64,000 nt of DNA from Hydractinia symbiolongicarpus (Eukaryota > Cnidaria > Hydrozoa > Anthoathecata > Hydractiniidae): contig NC_079875.1 of assembly GCF_029227915.1 (NCBI RefSeq), positions 41,995,201 through 42,059,200 of the forward strand, given 5' to 3'. The position numbers were made by a program, and so were the translations under genes. Each line of letters starts with the position of its first letter. Position 1 is the first letter of the stretch. The notes beneath the pieces were generated by a model. That model worked only from the letters and a program-made list of their open reading frames with translations. It was not told the origin of the DNA and did not search any database. This document shows positions 36,430 through 49,500 of the stretch, piece by piece.

Positions 36430-37479
36430 TATAGTGGAATGTATACAAAGAAAGTACCCAGGGAGTAACTTATTTCCCAAACGATTTTTTAAATTATTTT
36501 TTCACCACTAAAACGCATGAGACTTGTAGGTTTCCAAAATGTTTTCATTTTTGATGAGACGCTTAATGAAAGAGGTTTAATCGCCGGCAAACGAAACCCC
36601 GCGATTTCCCGTAAATCCCGGGCTTGGCCCGTATAGTCAAAAGTATACAAAGAAAGTACCCAGGGAGTAAACTCATTTCCCGAACGATTTTTTAAATTAT
36701 TTTTTCACCACTAAAACGCATGAGACTTGTAGTTTTCAAAAAATGTTTTCATTTTTGATGGGACGCTGAATAAAAGAAGTTTAATCGCTGGCAAACGAAA
36801 ACCCGCGATTTCCCGTAAATCCCGGACTCGGCCCGTATAGTCAAAAGTATACAAAGAAAGTACCCAGGGAGTAAACTCATTTCCCGAACGATTTTTTAAA
36901 TTATTTTTTCACCACTAAAACGCATGAGACTTTTAGTTTTTAAAAATGTTTTCATTTTTGATGAGACGCTTAATGAAAGAGGTTTAATCGCCGGCAAACG
37001 AAAACCCGCGTTTCCCGTAAATCCCGGGCTTGGCCCTTATAGTCGAATGTATGCAAAGAAAGTACCCAGGGAGTAACTCATTTTCCGTACGATTTTTTAA
37101 ATTATTTTTTCACCACTAAAACGCATGAGACTTGTAGGTTTCAAAAATGTTTTCATTTTTGATGAGACGCTTAATGAAAGAGGTTTAATCGCCAGAAAAC
37201 GAAAACCCGCGATTTCCCGTAAATCCCGGGCTTGGCCCGTATAGTCGAATGTATACAAAGAAAGTACCCTGGGAGCAAACTCATTTTTCGAAAGATTTTT
37301 TAAATTATTTTTTCAGCACTAAAACGCATGAGATTTGTAGTTTTCAAAAATGGTTTCATTTTTGATGAGACGCTGAATAAAAGAAGTTTAATCGCCGGCA
37401 AACGAAAACCCGCGATTTCCCGTAAATCCCGGGATTGGCCCGTATAATCGAATGTATACAAAGAAAGTACCCAGGGAGG

Positions 37480-40400
37480 AACTCATTTCCCGAACGATTT
37501 TTTAAATTATTTTTTCACCACTAAAACGCACGAGACTTGTAGGTTTCAAAAATGTTTTCATTTTTGATGAGACGCTTAATGAAAGAGGTTTAATCGCCGG
37601 CAAACGAAACCCCGCGATTTCCCGTAAATCCCGGGCTTGGCCCGTATAGTCGAATGTATACAAAGAAAGTACCCTGTTAGTAAACTCATTTCCAGAACGA
37701 TTTTTTAAATTATTTTTTCACCACTAAAACGCATAAGACTTGTAGTTTTCAAAAATGTTTTTATTTTTGATGAGACGCTGAATAAAAGAAGTTTAATCGT
37801 CGGCAAACGAAAACCCGCGATTTCCCGTAAATCCCGGACTCAGCCCGTATAGTCAAAAGTATACAAAGAAAGTACCCAGGGAGTAAACTCATTTCCGAAC
37901 GATTTTTAAATTATTTTTTCACCGCTAAAACGCATGAGACTTGTAGTTTTCAAAAATGTTTTCATTTTTGATGAGACGCTTAATGAAAGAGGTTTAATCG
38001 CCGGCAAACAAAACCCCGCGATTTCCCGTAAATCCCGGTCTTGGCCCGTATAGTCGAATGTATACAAAGTAAGTACCCTGTTAGTAAACTCATTTCCAGA
38101 ACGATTTTTTAAATTATTTTTTCACCACTAAAACGCATAAGACTTGTAGTTTTCAAAAATGTTTTTTTTTTTGATGAGACGCTGAATAAAAGAAGTTTAA
38201 TCGCCGGCAAACGAAAACCCGCGATTTCCGTAAATCCCGGACTCGGCCCGTATAGTCAAAAGTATACAAAGAAAGTACCCTGGGAGTAAACTCATTTCCC
38301 GAACGATTTTTTAAATTATTTTTCCACCACTAAAACCCATGAGACTTGTAGTTTTCAAAAATGTTTTCATTTTTGATGGGACGCTGAATAAAAGAAGTTT
38401 AATCGCTGGCAAACGAAAACCCGCGATTTCCCGTTAATCCCGGACTCGGCCCGTATAGTCAAAAGTATACAAAGAAAGTACCCAGGGAGTAAACTCATTT
38501 CCCGAACGATTTTTTAAATTATTTTTTCACCACTAAAACGCATGAGACTTGTAGTTTTCAAAAATGTTTTTATTTTTGATGAGACGCTGAATAAAAGAAG
38601 TTTAATCGCCGGCAAACGAAAACCCGCGATTTCCCGTAAATCCCGGACTCCGCCCGTATAGTCAAAAGTATACAAAGAAAGTACCCAGGGAGTAAACTCA
38701 TTTCCCGAACGATTTTTTAAATTATTTTTTCACCAGACTTGTAGTTTTCACCAGACTTGTAGTTTTCAAAAATGTTTTCATTTTTGATGAGACGCTTAAT
38801 GAAAGAGGTTTAATCACCGGCAAACGAAAACCCGCGATTTCCCGTAAATCCGAGCTTGGCCCGTATAGTCGAATGTATACAAAGAAAGTACCCAGGGAGT
38901 AACTTATTTCCCAAACGATTTTTTAAATTATTTTTTCACCACTAAAACGCATGAGACTTGTAGGTTTCAAAAATGTTTTCATTTTTGATGAGACGCTTAA
39001 TGAAAGAGGTTTAATCGCCGGCAAACGAAACCCCGCGATTTCCCGTAAATCCCAGGCTTGGCCCGTATAGTCGAATGTATACAAAGAAAGTACCCTGTTA
39101 GTAAACTCATTTCCAGAACGATTTTTTAAATTATTTTTTCACCACTAAAACGCATAAGACTTCTAGTTTTCAAAAATGTTTTTATTTTTGATGAGACGCT
39201 GAATAAAAGAAGTTTAATCGTCGGCAAACGAAAACCCGCGATTTCCCGTAAATCCCGGACTCGGCCCGTATAGTCAAAAGTATACAAAGAAAGTACCCAG
39301 GGAGTAAACTCATTTCCCGAACGATTTTTAAATTATTTTTTCACCGCTAAAACGCATGAGACTTGTAGTTTTCAAAAATGTTTTCATTTTTGATGAGACG
39401 CTTAATGAAAGAGGTTTAATCGCCGGCAAACGAAACCCCGCGATTTCCCGTAAATCCCGGGCTTGGCCCGTATAGTCGAATGTATACAAAGAAAGTACCC
39501 TGTTAGTAAACTCATTTCCAGAACGATTTTTTAAATTATTTTTTCACCACTAAAACGCATAAGACTTGTAGTTTTCAAAAATGTTTTTTTTTTTGATGAG
39601 ACGCTGAATAAAAGAAGTTTAATCGCCGGCAAACGAAAACCCGCGATTTCCCGTAAATCCCGGACTCGGCCCGTATTGTCAAAAGTATACAAAGAAAGTA
39701 CCCAGGGAGTAAACTCATTTCCCGAACGATTTTTTAAATTATTTTTTCACCACTAAAACCCATGAGACTTGTAGTTTTCAAAAATGTTTTCATTTTTGAT
39801 GGGACGCTGAATAAAAGAAGTTTAATCGCTGGCAAACGAAAACCCGCGATTTCCCGTAAATCCCGGACTCGGCCAGTATAGTCAAAAGTATACAAAGAAA
39901 GTACCCAGGGAGTAAACTCATTTCCCGAACGATTTTTTAAATTATTTTTTCACCACTAAAACGCATGAGACTTGTAGTTTTCAAAAATGTTTTCATTTTT
40001 GATGAGACGCTTAATGAAAGAGGTTTAATCACCGGCAAACGAAAACCCGCGATTTCCCGTAAATCCGAGCTTGGCCCGTATAGTCGAATGTATACAAAGA
40101 AAGTACCCAGGGAGTAACTTATTTCCCAAACGATTTTTTAAATTATTTTTTCACCACTAAAACGCATGAGACTTGTAGGTTTCAAAAATGTTTTCATTTT
40201 TGATGAGACGCTTAATGAAAGAGGTTTAATCGCCGGCAAACGAAACCCTGCGATTTCCCGTAAATCCCGGGCTTGGCCCGTATAGTCGAATGTATACAAA
40301 GAAAGTACCCTGTTAGTAAACGCATTTCCAGAACGATTTTTTAAATTATTTTTTCACCACTAAAACGCATAAGACTTGTAGTTTTCAAAAATGTTTTTAT

Positions 40401-41520
40401 TTTTGATGAGACGCTGAATAAAAGAAGTTTAATCGTCGGCAAACGAAAACCCGCGATTTCCCGTAAATCCCGGACTCGGCCCGTATAGTCAAAAGTATAC
40501 AAAGAAAGTACCCAGGGAGTAAACTCATTTCCCGAACGATTTTTAAATTATTTTTTCACCGCTAAAACGCATGAGACTTGTAGTTTTCAAAAATGTTTTC
40601 ATTTTTGATGAGACGCTTAATGAAAGAGGTTTAATCGCCGGCAAACGAAACCCCGCGATTTCCCGTAAATCCCGGGCTTGGCCCGTATAGTCGAATGTAT
40701 ACAAAGAAAGTACCCTGTTAGTAAACTCATTTCCAGAACGATTTTTTAAATTATTTTTTCACCACTAAAACGCATAAGACTTGTAGTTTTCAAACATGTT
40801 TTTTTTTTTGATGAGACGCTGAATAAAAGAAGTTTAATCGCCGGCAAACGAAAACCCGCGATTTCCCGTAAATCCCGGACTCGGCCCGTATAGTCAAAAG
40901 TATACAAAGAAAGTACCCAGGGAGTAAACTCATTTCCCGAACGATTTTTTAAATTATTTTTTCACCACTAAAACCCATGAGACTTGTAGTTTTCAAAAAT
41001 GTTTTCATTTTTGATGGGACGCTGAATAAAAGAAGTTTAATCGCTGGCAAACGAAAACCCGCGATTTCCCGTAAATCCCGGACTCGGCCCGTATAGTCAA
41101 AAGTATACAAAGAAAGTACCCAGGGAGTAAACTCATTTCCCGAACGATTTTTTAAATTATTTTTTCACCACTAAAACGCATGAGACTTGTAGTTTTCAAA
41201 AATGTTTTCATTTTTGATGAGACGCTTAATGAAAGAGGTTTAATCGCCGGCAAACGAAACCCCGCGATTTCCCATAAATCCCGGGCTTGGCCCGTATAGT
41301 CGAATGTATACAAAGAAAGTACCCTGTTAGTAAACTCATTTCCAGAACGATTTTTTAAATTATTTTTTCACCACTAAAACGCATAAGACTTGTAGTTTTC
41401 AAAAATGTTTTTATTTTTGATGAGACGCTGAATAAAAGAAGTTTAATCGTCGGCAAACGAAAACCCGCGATTTCCCGTAAATCCCGGACTCGGCCCGTAT
41501 AGTCAAAAGTATACAAAGAA
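37480..41520 (+). repeat. Higher-order units of 1,421, 1,215 and 1,014 bp
   Basis: The marker TCGTCGGC recurs at 37,800, 39,221, 40,436 and 41,450. The intervals correspond to seven, six and five monomers. CCCTGTTAG, TTTTTATTTTT and T11 variants keep the same order in each unit. The differing lengths show monomer gain and loss between otherwise similar units. Confidence 0.75.
38656..38863 (+). repeat. 208-bp indel monomer
   Basis: This is a single copy. The preceding tail has GGACTCCGCCCG, and the monomer continues into TAATCACCGG with GAGCTTGG, as at 35,438 and 36,222. Confidence 0.88.
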
Positions 41521-41704
41521 AGTACCCAGGGAGTAAACTCATTTCCCGAACGATTTTTTAAATTATTTTTTCACCAGACTTGTAGTTTTCACCAGACTTG
41601 TAGTTTTCAAAAATGTTTTCATTTTTGATAAGACGCTTAATGAAAGAGGTTTAATCGCCGGCAAACGAAAACCCGCGATTTCCCGTAAATCCCGGACTCG
41701 GCCC
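41497..41704 (+). repeat. 208-bp indel monomer
   Basis: This copy carries GATAAGACGC, like the first copy at 35,230. It lies 1,020 bases (four monomers plus one 208-bp monomer) before the copy at 42,517. Confidence 0.88.
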
Positions 41705-42516
41705 GTATAGTCAAAAGTATACAAAGAAAGTACCCAGGGAGTAAACTCATTTCCCGAACGATTTTTTAAATTATTTTTTCACCACTAAAACGCATGAGAC
41801 TTGTAGGTTTCCAAAATGTTTTCATTTTTGATGAGACGCTTAATGAAAGAGGTTTAATCGCCGGCAAACGAAACCCCGCGATTTCCCGTAAATCCCGGGC
41901 TTGGCCCGTGTAGTCAAAAGTATACAAAGAAAGTACCCAGGGAGTAAACTCATTTCCCGAGCGATTTTTTAAATTATTTTTTCACCACTAAAACGCATGA
42001 GACTTGTAGTTTTCAAAAAATGTTTTCATTTTTGATGGGACGCTGAATAAAAGAAGTTTAATCGCTGGCAAACGAAAACCCGCGATTTCCCGTAAATCCC
42101 GGACTCGGCCCGTATAGTCAAAAGTATACAAAGAAAGTACCCAGGGAGTAACTCATTTCCCGTACGATTTTTTAAATTATTTTTTCACCACTAAAACGCA
42201 TGAGACTTGTAGGTTTCAAAAATGTTTTCATTTTTGATGAGACGCTTAATGAAAGAGGTTTAATCGCCAGAAAACGAAAACCCGCGATTTCCCGTAAATC
42301 CCGGGCTTGGCCCGTATAGTCGAATGTATACAAAGAAAGTACCCTGTTAGTAAACTCATTTCCAGAACGATTTTTTAAATTATTTTTTTACCACTAAAAC
42401 GCTTAAGACTTGTAGTTTTCAAAAATGTTTTTATTTTTGATGAGACGCTGAATAAAAGAAGTTTAATCGCCGGCAAACGAAAACCCGCGATTTCCCGTAA
42501 ATCCCGGACTCGGCCC

Positions 42517-42932
42517 GTATAGTCAAAAGTATACAAAGAAAGTACCCAGGGAGTAAACTCATTTCCCGAACGATTTTTTAAATTATTTTTTCACCAGACT
42601 TGTAGTTTTCACCAGACTTGTAGTTTTCAAAAATGTTTTCATTTTTGATAAGACGCTTAATGAAAGAGGTTTAATCGCCGGCAAACGAAAACCCGCGATT
42701 TCCCGTAAATCCCGGACTTGGCCCGTATAGTCAAAAGTATACAAAGTAAGTACCCAGGGAGTAAACTCATTTCTCGAACGATTTTTTAAATTATTGTTTC
42801 ACCAGACTTGTAGTTTTCACCAGACTTGTAGTTTTCAAAAATGTTTTCATTTTTGATGAGACGCTTAATGAAAGAGGTTTAATCACCGGCAAACGAAAAC
42901 CCGCGATTTCCCGTAAATCCGAGCTTGGCCCG
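42517..42932 (+). repeat. Two adjacent 208-bp indel monomers
   Basis: This pair repeats the arrangement at 35,230-35,645: first GATAAGACGC, then TAATCACCGG with GAGCTTGG. It has a private TTATTGTTTC change. The pair and its downstream TAGGTTTCC and AAAAAATG monomers look like a dispersed copy of 35.2-36.1 kb. Confidence 0.88.
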
Positions 42933-43500
42933 TATAGTCGAATGTATACAAAGAAAGTACCCAGGGAGTAACTTATTTCCCAAACGATTTTTTAAATTAT
43001 TTTTTCACCACTAAAACGCATGAGACTTGTAGGTTTCCAAAATGTTTTCATTTTTGATGAGACGCTTAATGAAAGAGGTTTAATCGCCGGCAAACTAAAC
43101 CCCGCGATTTCCTGTAAATCCCGGGCTTGGCCCGTATAGTCAAAAGTATACAAAGAAAGTACCCAGGGAGTAAACTCATTTCCCGAACGATTTTTTAAAT
43201 TATTTTTTCACCACTAAAACGCATGAGACTTGTAGTTTTCAAAAAATGTTTTCATTTTTGATGGGACGCTGAATAAAAGAAGTTTAATCGCTGGCAAACG
43301 AAAACCCGCGATTTCCCGTAAATCCCGGACTCGGCCCGTATAGTCAAAAGTATACAAAGAAAGTACCCAGGGAGGAAACTCATTTCCCGAACGATTTTTT
43401 AATTTATTTTTTCACCACTAAAACGCATGAGACTTGTAGTTTTTAAAAATGTTTTCATTTTTGATGAGACGCTTAATGAAAGAGGTTTAATCGCCGGCAA

Positions 43501-46500
43501 ACGAAAACCCGCAATTTCCCGTAAATCCCGGGCTTGGCCCGTATAGTCGAATGTATACAAAGAAAGTACCCAGGGAGTAACTCATTTCCCGTACGATTTT
43601 TTAAATTATTTTTTCAGCACTAAAATGCATGAGATTTGTAGTTTTCAAAAATGTTTTCATTTTTGATGAGACGCTGAATAAAAAAAGTTTAATCGCCGGC
43701 AAACGAAAACCCGCGATTTCCCGTAAATCCCGGACTAGGCCCGTATAGTCGAATGTATACAAAGAAAGTACCCAGGGAGTAACTCATTTCTCGAACGATT
43801 TTTTAAATTATTTTTTCACCACTAAAACGCATGAGACTTGTAGGTTTCAAAAATGTTTTCATTTTTGATGAGACGCTTAATGAAAGAGGTTTAATCGCCG
43901 GCAAACGAAACCCCGCGAATTCCCGTAAATCCCTGGCTTGGCCCGTATAGTCGAATGTATACAAAGAAAGTACCCTGTGAGTAAACTCATTTCCAGAACG
44001 ATTTTTTAAATTATTTTTTCACCACGAAAACGCATAAGACTTGTAGTTTTCAAAAATGTTTTCATTTTTGATGAGACGCTGAATAAAAGAAGTTTAATCG
44101 CCGGCAAACGAAAACCCGCGATTTCCTGTAAATCCCGGACTCGGCCCGTATAGTCAAAAGTATACAAAGAAAGTACCCAGGGAGTAAACTCATTTCCCGA
44201 ACGATTTTTTAAATTATTTTTTCACCACTAAAACGCATGAGACTTGTAGTTTTCAAAAATGTTTTCATTTTTGATGAGACGCTTAATGAAAGAGGTTTAA
44301 TCGCCGGCAAACGAAAACCTGCGATTTCCCGTAAATCCCGGGCTTGGCCCGTATAGTCGAATGTATACAAAGAAAGTACCCTGTGAGTAAAATTATTTCC
44401 AGAACGATATTTGAAATTATTTTTTCACCACTAAAACGCATAGGACTTGTAGTTTTCAAAAATGTTTTCATTTTTGATGAGACGCTGAATAAAAGAAGTT
44501 TAATCGCCGGCAAACGAAAACCCGCGATTTCCCGTAAATCCCGGACTCGGCCGTATAGTCAAAAGTATACAAAGAAAGTACCCTGTGAGTAAACTCATTT
44601 CCCAAACGATTTTTTAAAATATTTTTTCACCACTAAAACGCATAAGACTTGTAGTTTTCAAAAATCTTTTCATTTTTGATGAGACGCTGAATAAAAGAAT
44701 TTTAATCGCCGGCAAACGAAAACCCGCGATTTCCCGTAAATCCTGGGCTTGGCCCGTATAGTCAAAAGTATACAAAGGAAGTACCCAGGGGGTAAACACA
44801 TTTCCCGAAAGATTTTTTAAATTATTCTTTCACCACTAAAACGCATGAGACTTGTAGTTTTCCAAAGTGTTTTCATTTTTGATGAGACGCTGAATAAAAG
44901 AAGTTTAATCGCCGGCAAACGAAAACCCGCGATTTCCCGTAAATCCTGGGCTTGGCCCGTATAGTTGAATGTATCTAAAGAAAGTACCCAGGGAGTAAAC
45001 TGATTTCCCGAACGATTTTTAAATTATCTTTTCACCACTAAAACGAATGAGACTTGTAGTTTTCAAAAATATTTAAATTTTTAATGAGACGCTTAATGAA
45101 AGAGGTTTAATCGCCGGCAAACGAAAACCCGCTATTTCCCGTAAATCCCGAGCTTGTCCCGTATAGTCGAATGTATACAAAGAAAGTACCCTGTGAGTAA
45201 ACTCATTTCCAGAACGATTTTTAAATTATCTTTTCACCACTAAAACGCATGAGACTTGTAGTTTTCAAAAATATTTTCATTTTTAATGAGACGCTTAATG
45301 AAAGAGGTTTAATCGCCGGCAAACGAAAACCCGCGATTTCCCGTAAACCCTGGGCTTGGCCCGTATAGTTGAATGTATCTAAAGAAAGTACCCAGGGAGT
45401 AAACTGATTTCCCGAACGATTTTTCAAATTATTTCTGCACCACTAGAACGAATGAGACTTGTAGTTTTCAAAAATATTATCATTTTTAATGAGACGCTTA
45501 ATGAAAGAGGTTTAATCGCCGGCAAACGAAAACCCGCGATTTCCCGTAAATCCTGGGCTTGGCCCGTATAGTTGAATGTATCTAAAGAAAGTACCCAGGG
45601 AGTAAACTGGTTTCCCGAACGATTTTTCAAATTATTTCTGCACCACTAGAACGAATGAGACTTGTAGTTTTCAAAAATATTTTCATTTTTAATGAGACGC
45701 TTGATGAAAGAGGTTTAATCGCCGGCAAACGAAAACCCGCGATTTCCCGTAAATCCTGGGCTTGGCCCGTATAGTTGAATGTATCTAAAGAAAGTACCCA
45801 GGGAGTAAACTGATTTCCCGAACGATTTTTCAAATTATTTCTGCACCACTAGAACGAATGAGACTTGTAGTTTTCAAAAATATTATCATTTTTAATGAGA
45901 CGCTTAATGAAAGAGGTTTAATCGCCGGCAAACGAAAACCCGCGATTTCCCGTAAATCCTGGGCTTGGCCCGTATAGTTGAATGTATCTAAAGAAAGTAC
46001 CCAGGGAGTAAACTGGTTTCCCGAACGATTTTTCAAATTATTTCTGCACCACTAGAACGAATGAGACTTGTAGTTTTCAAAAATATTTTCATTTTTAATG
46101 AGACGCTTAATGAAAGAGGTTTAATCGCCGGCAAACGAAAACCCGCGATTTCCCGTAAATCCTGGGCTTGGCCCGTATAGTTGAATGTATCTAAAGAAAG
46201 TACCCAGGGAGTAAACTGATTTCCCGAACGATTTTTCAAATTATTTCTGCACCACTAGAACGAATGAGACTTGTAGTTTTCAAAAATATTTTCATTTTTA
46301 ATGAGACGCTTGATGAAAGAGGTTTAATCGCCGGCAAACGAAAACCCGCTATTTCCCGTAAATCCCGGGCTTGTCCTGTATAGTCGAATGTATACAAAGA
46401 AAGTACCCTGTGAGTAAACTCATTTCCAGAACGATTTTTAAATTATCTTTTCACCACTAAAACGAATGAGACTTGTAGTTTTCAAAAATATTTTCATTTT

Positions 46501-49500
46501 TAATGAGACGCTTAATGAAAGAGGTTTAATCGCCGGCAAACGAAAACCAGCAATTTCCCGTAAATCCCGGACTCGGCCGTATAGTCAAAAGTATACAAAG
46601 AAAGTACCCTGTGAGTAAACTCATTTCCCGAACGATTTTTTAAAATGTTTTTTCACCACTAAAACGCATAAGACTTGTAGTTTTCAAAAATGTTTTCATT
46701 TTTGATGAGACGCTGAATAAAAGAATTTTAATCGCCGGCAAACGAAAAACCGCGATTTCCCGTAAATCCTGGGCTTGGCCCGTATAGTCAAAAGTATACA
46801 AAGAAAGTACCCAGGGAGTAAACACATTTCCCGAACGATTTTTTAAATTATTTTTTCACCACTAAAACGCATGAGACTTGTAGTTTTCAAAAGTGTTTTC
46901 ATCTTTGATAAGACGCTGAAAAAAAGAAGTTTAATCGCCGGCAAACGAAAACCCGCGATTTCCCGTAAATCCTGGGCTTGGCCCGTATAGTTGAATGTAT
47001 CTAAAGAAAGTACCCAGGGAGTAAACTGATTTCTCGAACGATTTTTCAAATTATTTCTGCACCACTAGAACGAATGAGACTTGTAGTTTTCAAAAATATT
47101 TTCATTTTTAATGAGACGCTTAATGAAAGAGGTTTAATCGCCGGCAAACGAAAACCCGCGATTTCCCGTAAATCCTGGGCTTGGCCCGTATAGTTGAATG
47201 TATCTAAAGAAAGTACCCAGGGAGTAAACTGATTTCCCGAACGATTTTTCAAATTATTTCTGCACCACTAGAACGAATGAGACTTGTAGTTTTCAAAAAT
47301 ATTTTCATTTTTAATGAGACGCTTAATGAAAGAGGTTTAATCGCCGGCAAACGAAAACCCGCTATTTCCCGTAAATCCCGGGCTTGTCCCGTATAGTCGA
47401 ATGTATACAAAGAAAGTACCCTGTGAGTAAACTCATTTCCAGAACGATTTTTAAATTATCTTTTCACCACTAAAACGAATGAGACTTGTAGTTTTCAAAA
47501 ATGTTTTCATTTTTGATGAGACGCTGAATAAAAGAAGTTTAATCGCCGGCAAACGAAAACCCGCGAATTCCCGTAAATCCCGGGCTTGGCCCGTATAGTC
47601 GAATGTATACAAAGAAAGTACCCAGGGAATAACTCATTTCCCGTACGATTTTTTAAATTATTTTTTCACCACTAAAACGCATGAGACTTGTAGGTTTCAA
47701 AAATGTTTTCATTTTTGATGGGACGCTGAATAAAAGAAGTTTAATCGCTGGCAAACGAAAACCCGCAATTTCCCGTAAATCCCGGGCCTGGCCCGTATAG
47801 TCGAATGTATACAAAGAAAGTACCCTGTGAGTAAAATTATTTCCAGAACGATATTTGAAATTATTTTTTCACCACTAAAACGCATAAGACTTGTAGTTTT
47901 CAAAAATGTTTTCATTTTTGATGAGACGCTGAATAAAAGAAGTTTAATCGCCGGCAAACGAAAACCCGCGATTTCCCGTAAATCCCGGACTCGGCCGTAT
48001 AGTCAAAAGTATACAAAGAAAGTACCCTGTGAGTAAACTCATTTCCCGAACGATTTTTTAAAATATTTTTTCACCACTAAAACGCATAAGACTTGTAGTT
48101 TTCAAAAATGTTTTCATTTTTGATGAGACGCTGAATAAAAGAATTTTAATCGCCGGCAAACGAAAACCCGCGATTTCCCTTAAATCTGGGCTTGGCCCGT
48201 ATAGTCAAAAGTATACAAAGAAAGTACCCAGGGAGTAAACACATTTCCCGAAAGATTTTTTAAATTATTCTTTCACCACTAAAACGCATGAGACTTGTAG
48301 TTTTCCAAAGTGTTTTCATTTTTGATGAGACGCTGAATAAAAGAAGTTTAATCGCCGGCAAACGAAAACCCGCGATTTCCCGTAAATCCTGGGCTTGGCC
48401 CGTATAGTTGAATGTATCTAAAGAAAGTACCCAGGGAGTAAACTGATTTCCCGAACGATTTTTAAATTATATTTTCACCACTAAAACGAATGAGACTTGT
48501 AGTTTTCAAAAATATTTTCATTTTTATGAGACGCTTAATGAAAGAGGTTTAATCGCCGGCAAACGAAAACCCGCTATTTCCCGTAAATCCCGAGCTTGTC
48601 CCGTATAGTCGAATGTATACAAAGAAAGTACCCTGTGAGTAAACTCATTTCCAGAACGATTTTTAAATTATCTTTTCACCACTAAAACGCATGAGACTTG
48701 TTGTTTTCAAAAATGTTTTCATTTTTGATGAGACGCTGAATAAAAGAAGTTTAATTGCCGGCAAACGGAAACCTGCGATTTCCCGTAAATCCCGAGCTTG
48801 GCCCGTATAGTCAAAAGTATACAAAGAAAGTACCCAGGGAGTAAACACATTTCCCGAACGATTTTTTAAATTATTTTTTCACCACTAAAACGCATGAGAC
48901 TTGTAGTTTTCAAAAATATTTTCATTTTTAATGAGACGCTTAATGAAAGAGGTTTAATCGCCGTCAAACGAAAACCTGCGATTTCCCGTAAATCCTGGGC
49001 TTGGCCCGTATAGTTGAATGTATCTAAAGAAAGTACACAGGGAGTAAACTGGTTTCCCGAACGATTTTTCAAATTATTTCTGCACCACTAGAACGAATGA
49101 GACTTGTAGTTTTCAAAAATATTTTCATTTTTAATGAGACGCTTAATGAAAGAGGTTTAATCGCCGGCAAACGAAAACCCGCGATTTCCCGTAAATCCTG
49201 GGCTTGGCCCGTATAGTTGAATGTATCTAAAGAAAGTACCCTGTGAGTAAACTCATTTCCAGAACGATTTTTAAATTATCTTTTCACCACTAAAACGAAT
49301 GAAACTTGTAGTTTTCAAAAATATTTTCATTTTTAATGAGACGCTTAATGAAAGAGGTTTAATCGCCGGCAAACGAAAACCAGCGATTTCCCGTAAATCC
49401 CGGACTTGTCCCGTATAGTCGAATGTATACAAAGAAAGTACCCTGTGAGTAAACTCATTTCCAGAACGATTTTTAAATTATCTTTTCACCACTAAAACGC

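Larger units (their letters stand above)
35230..43500 (+). repeat. Array segment with indel-marked monomers and 5-7-mer units
   Basis: The segment is defined by 208-bp monomers in which CACCACTAAAACGCATGAG is replaced by a duplicated CACCAGACTTGTAGTTTT, and by heptamer, hexamer and pentamer spacings of the TCGTCGGC marker. It also carries TAGGTTTCC and AAAAAATG (one extra A) monomers in fixed order after the 208-bp units. No gene is seen. Confidence 0.75.
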
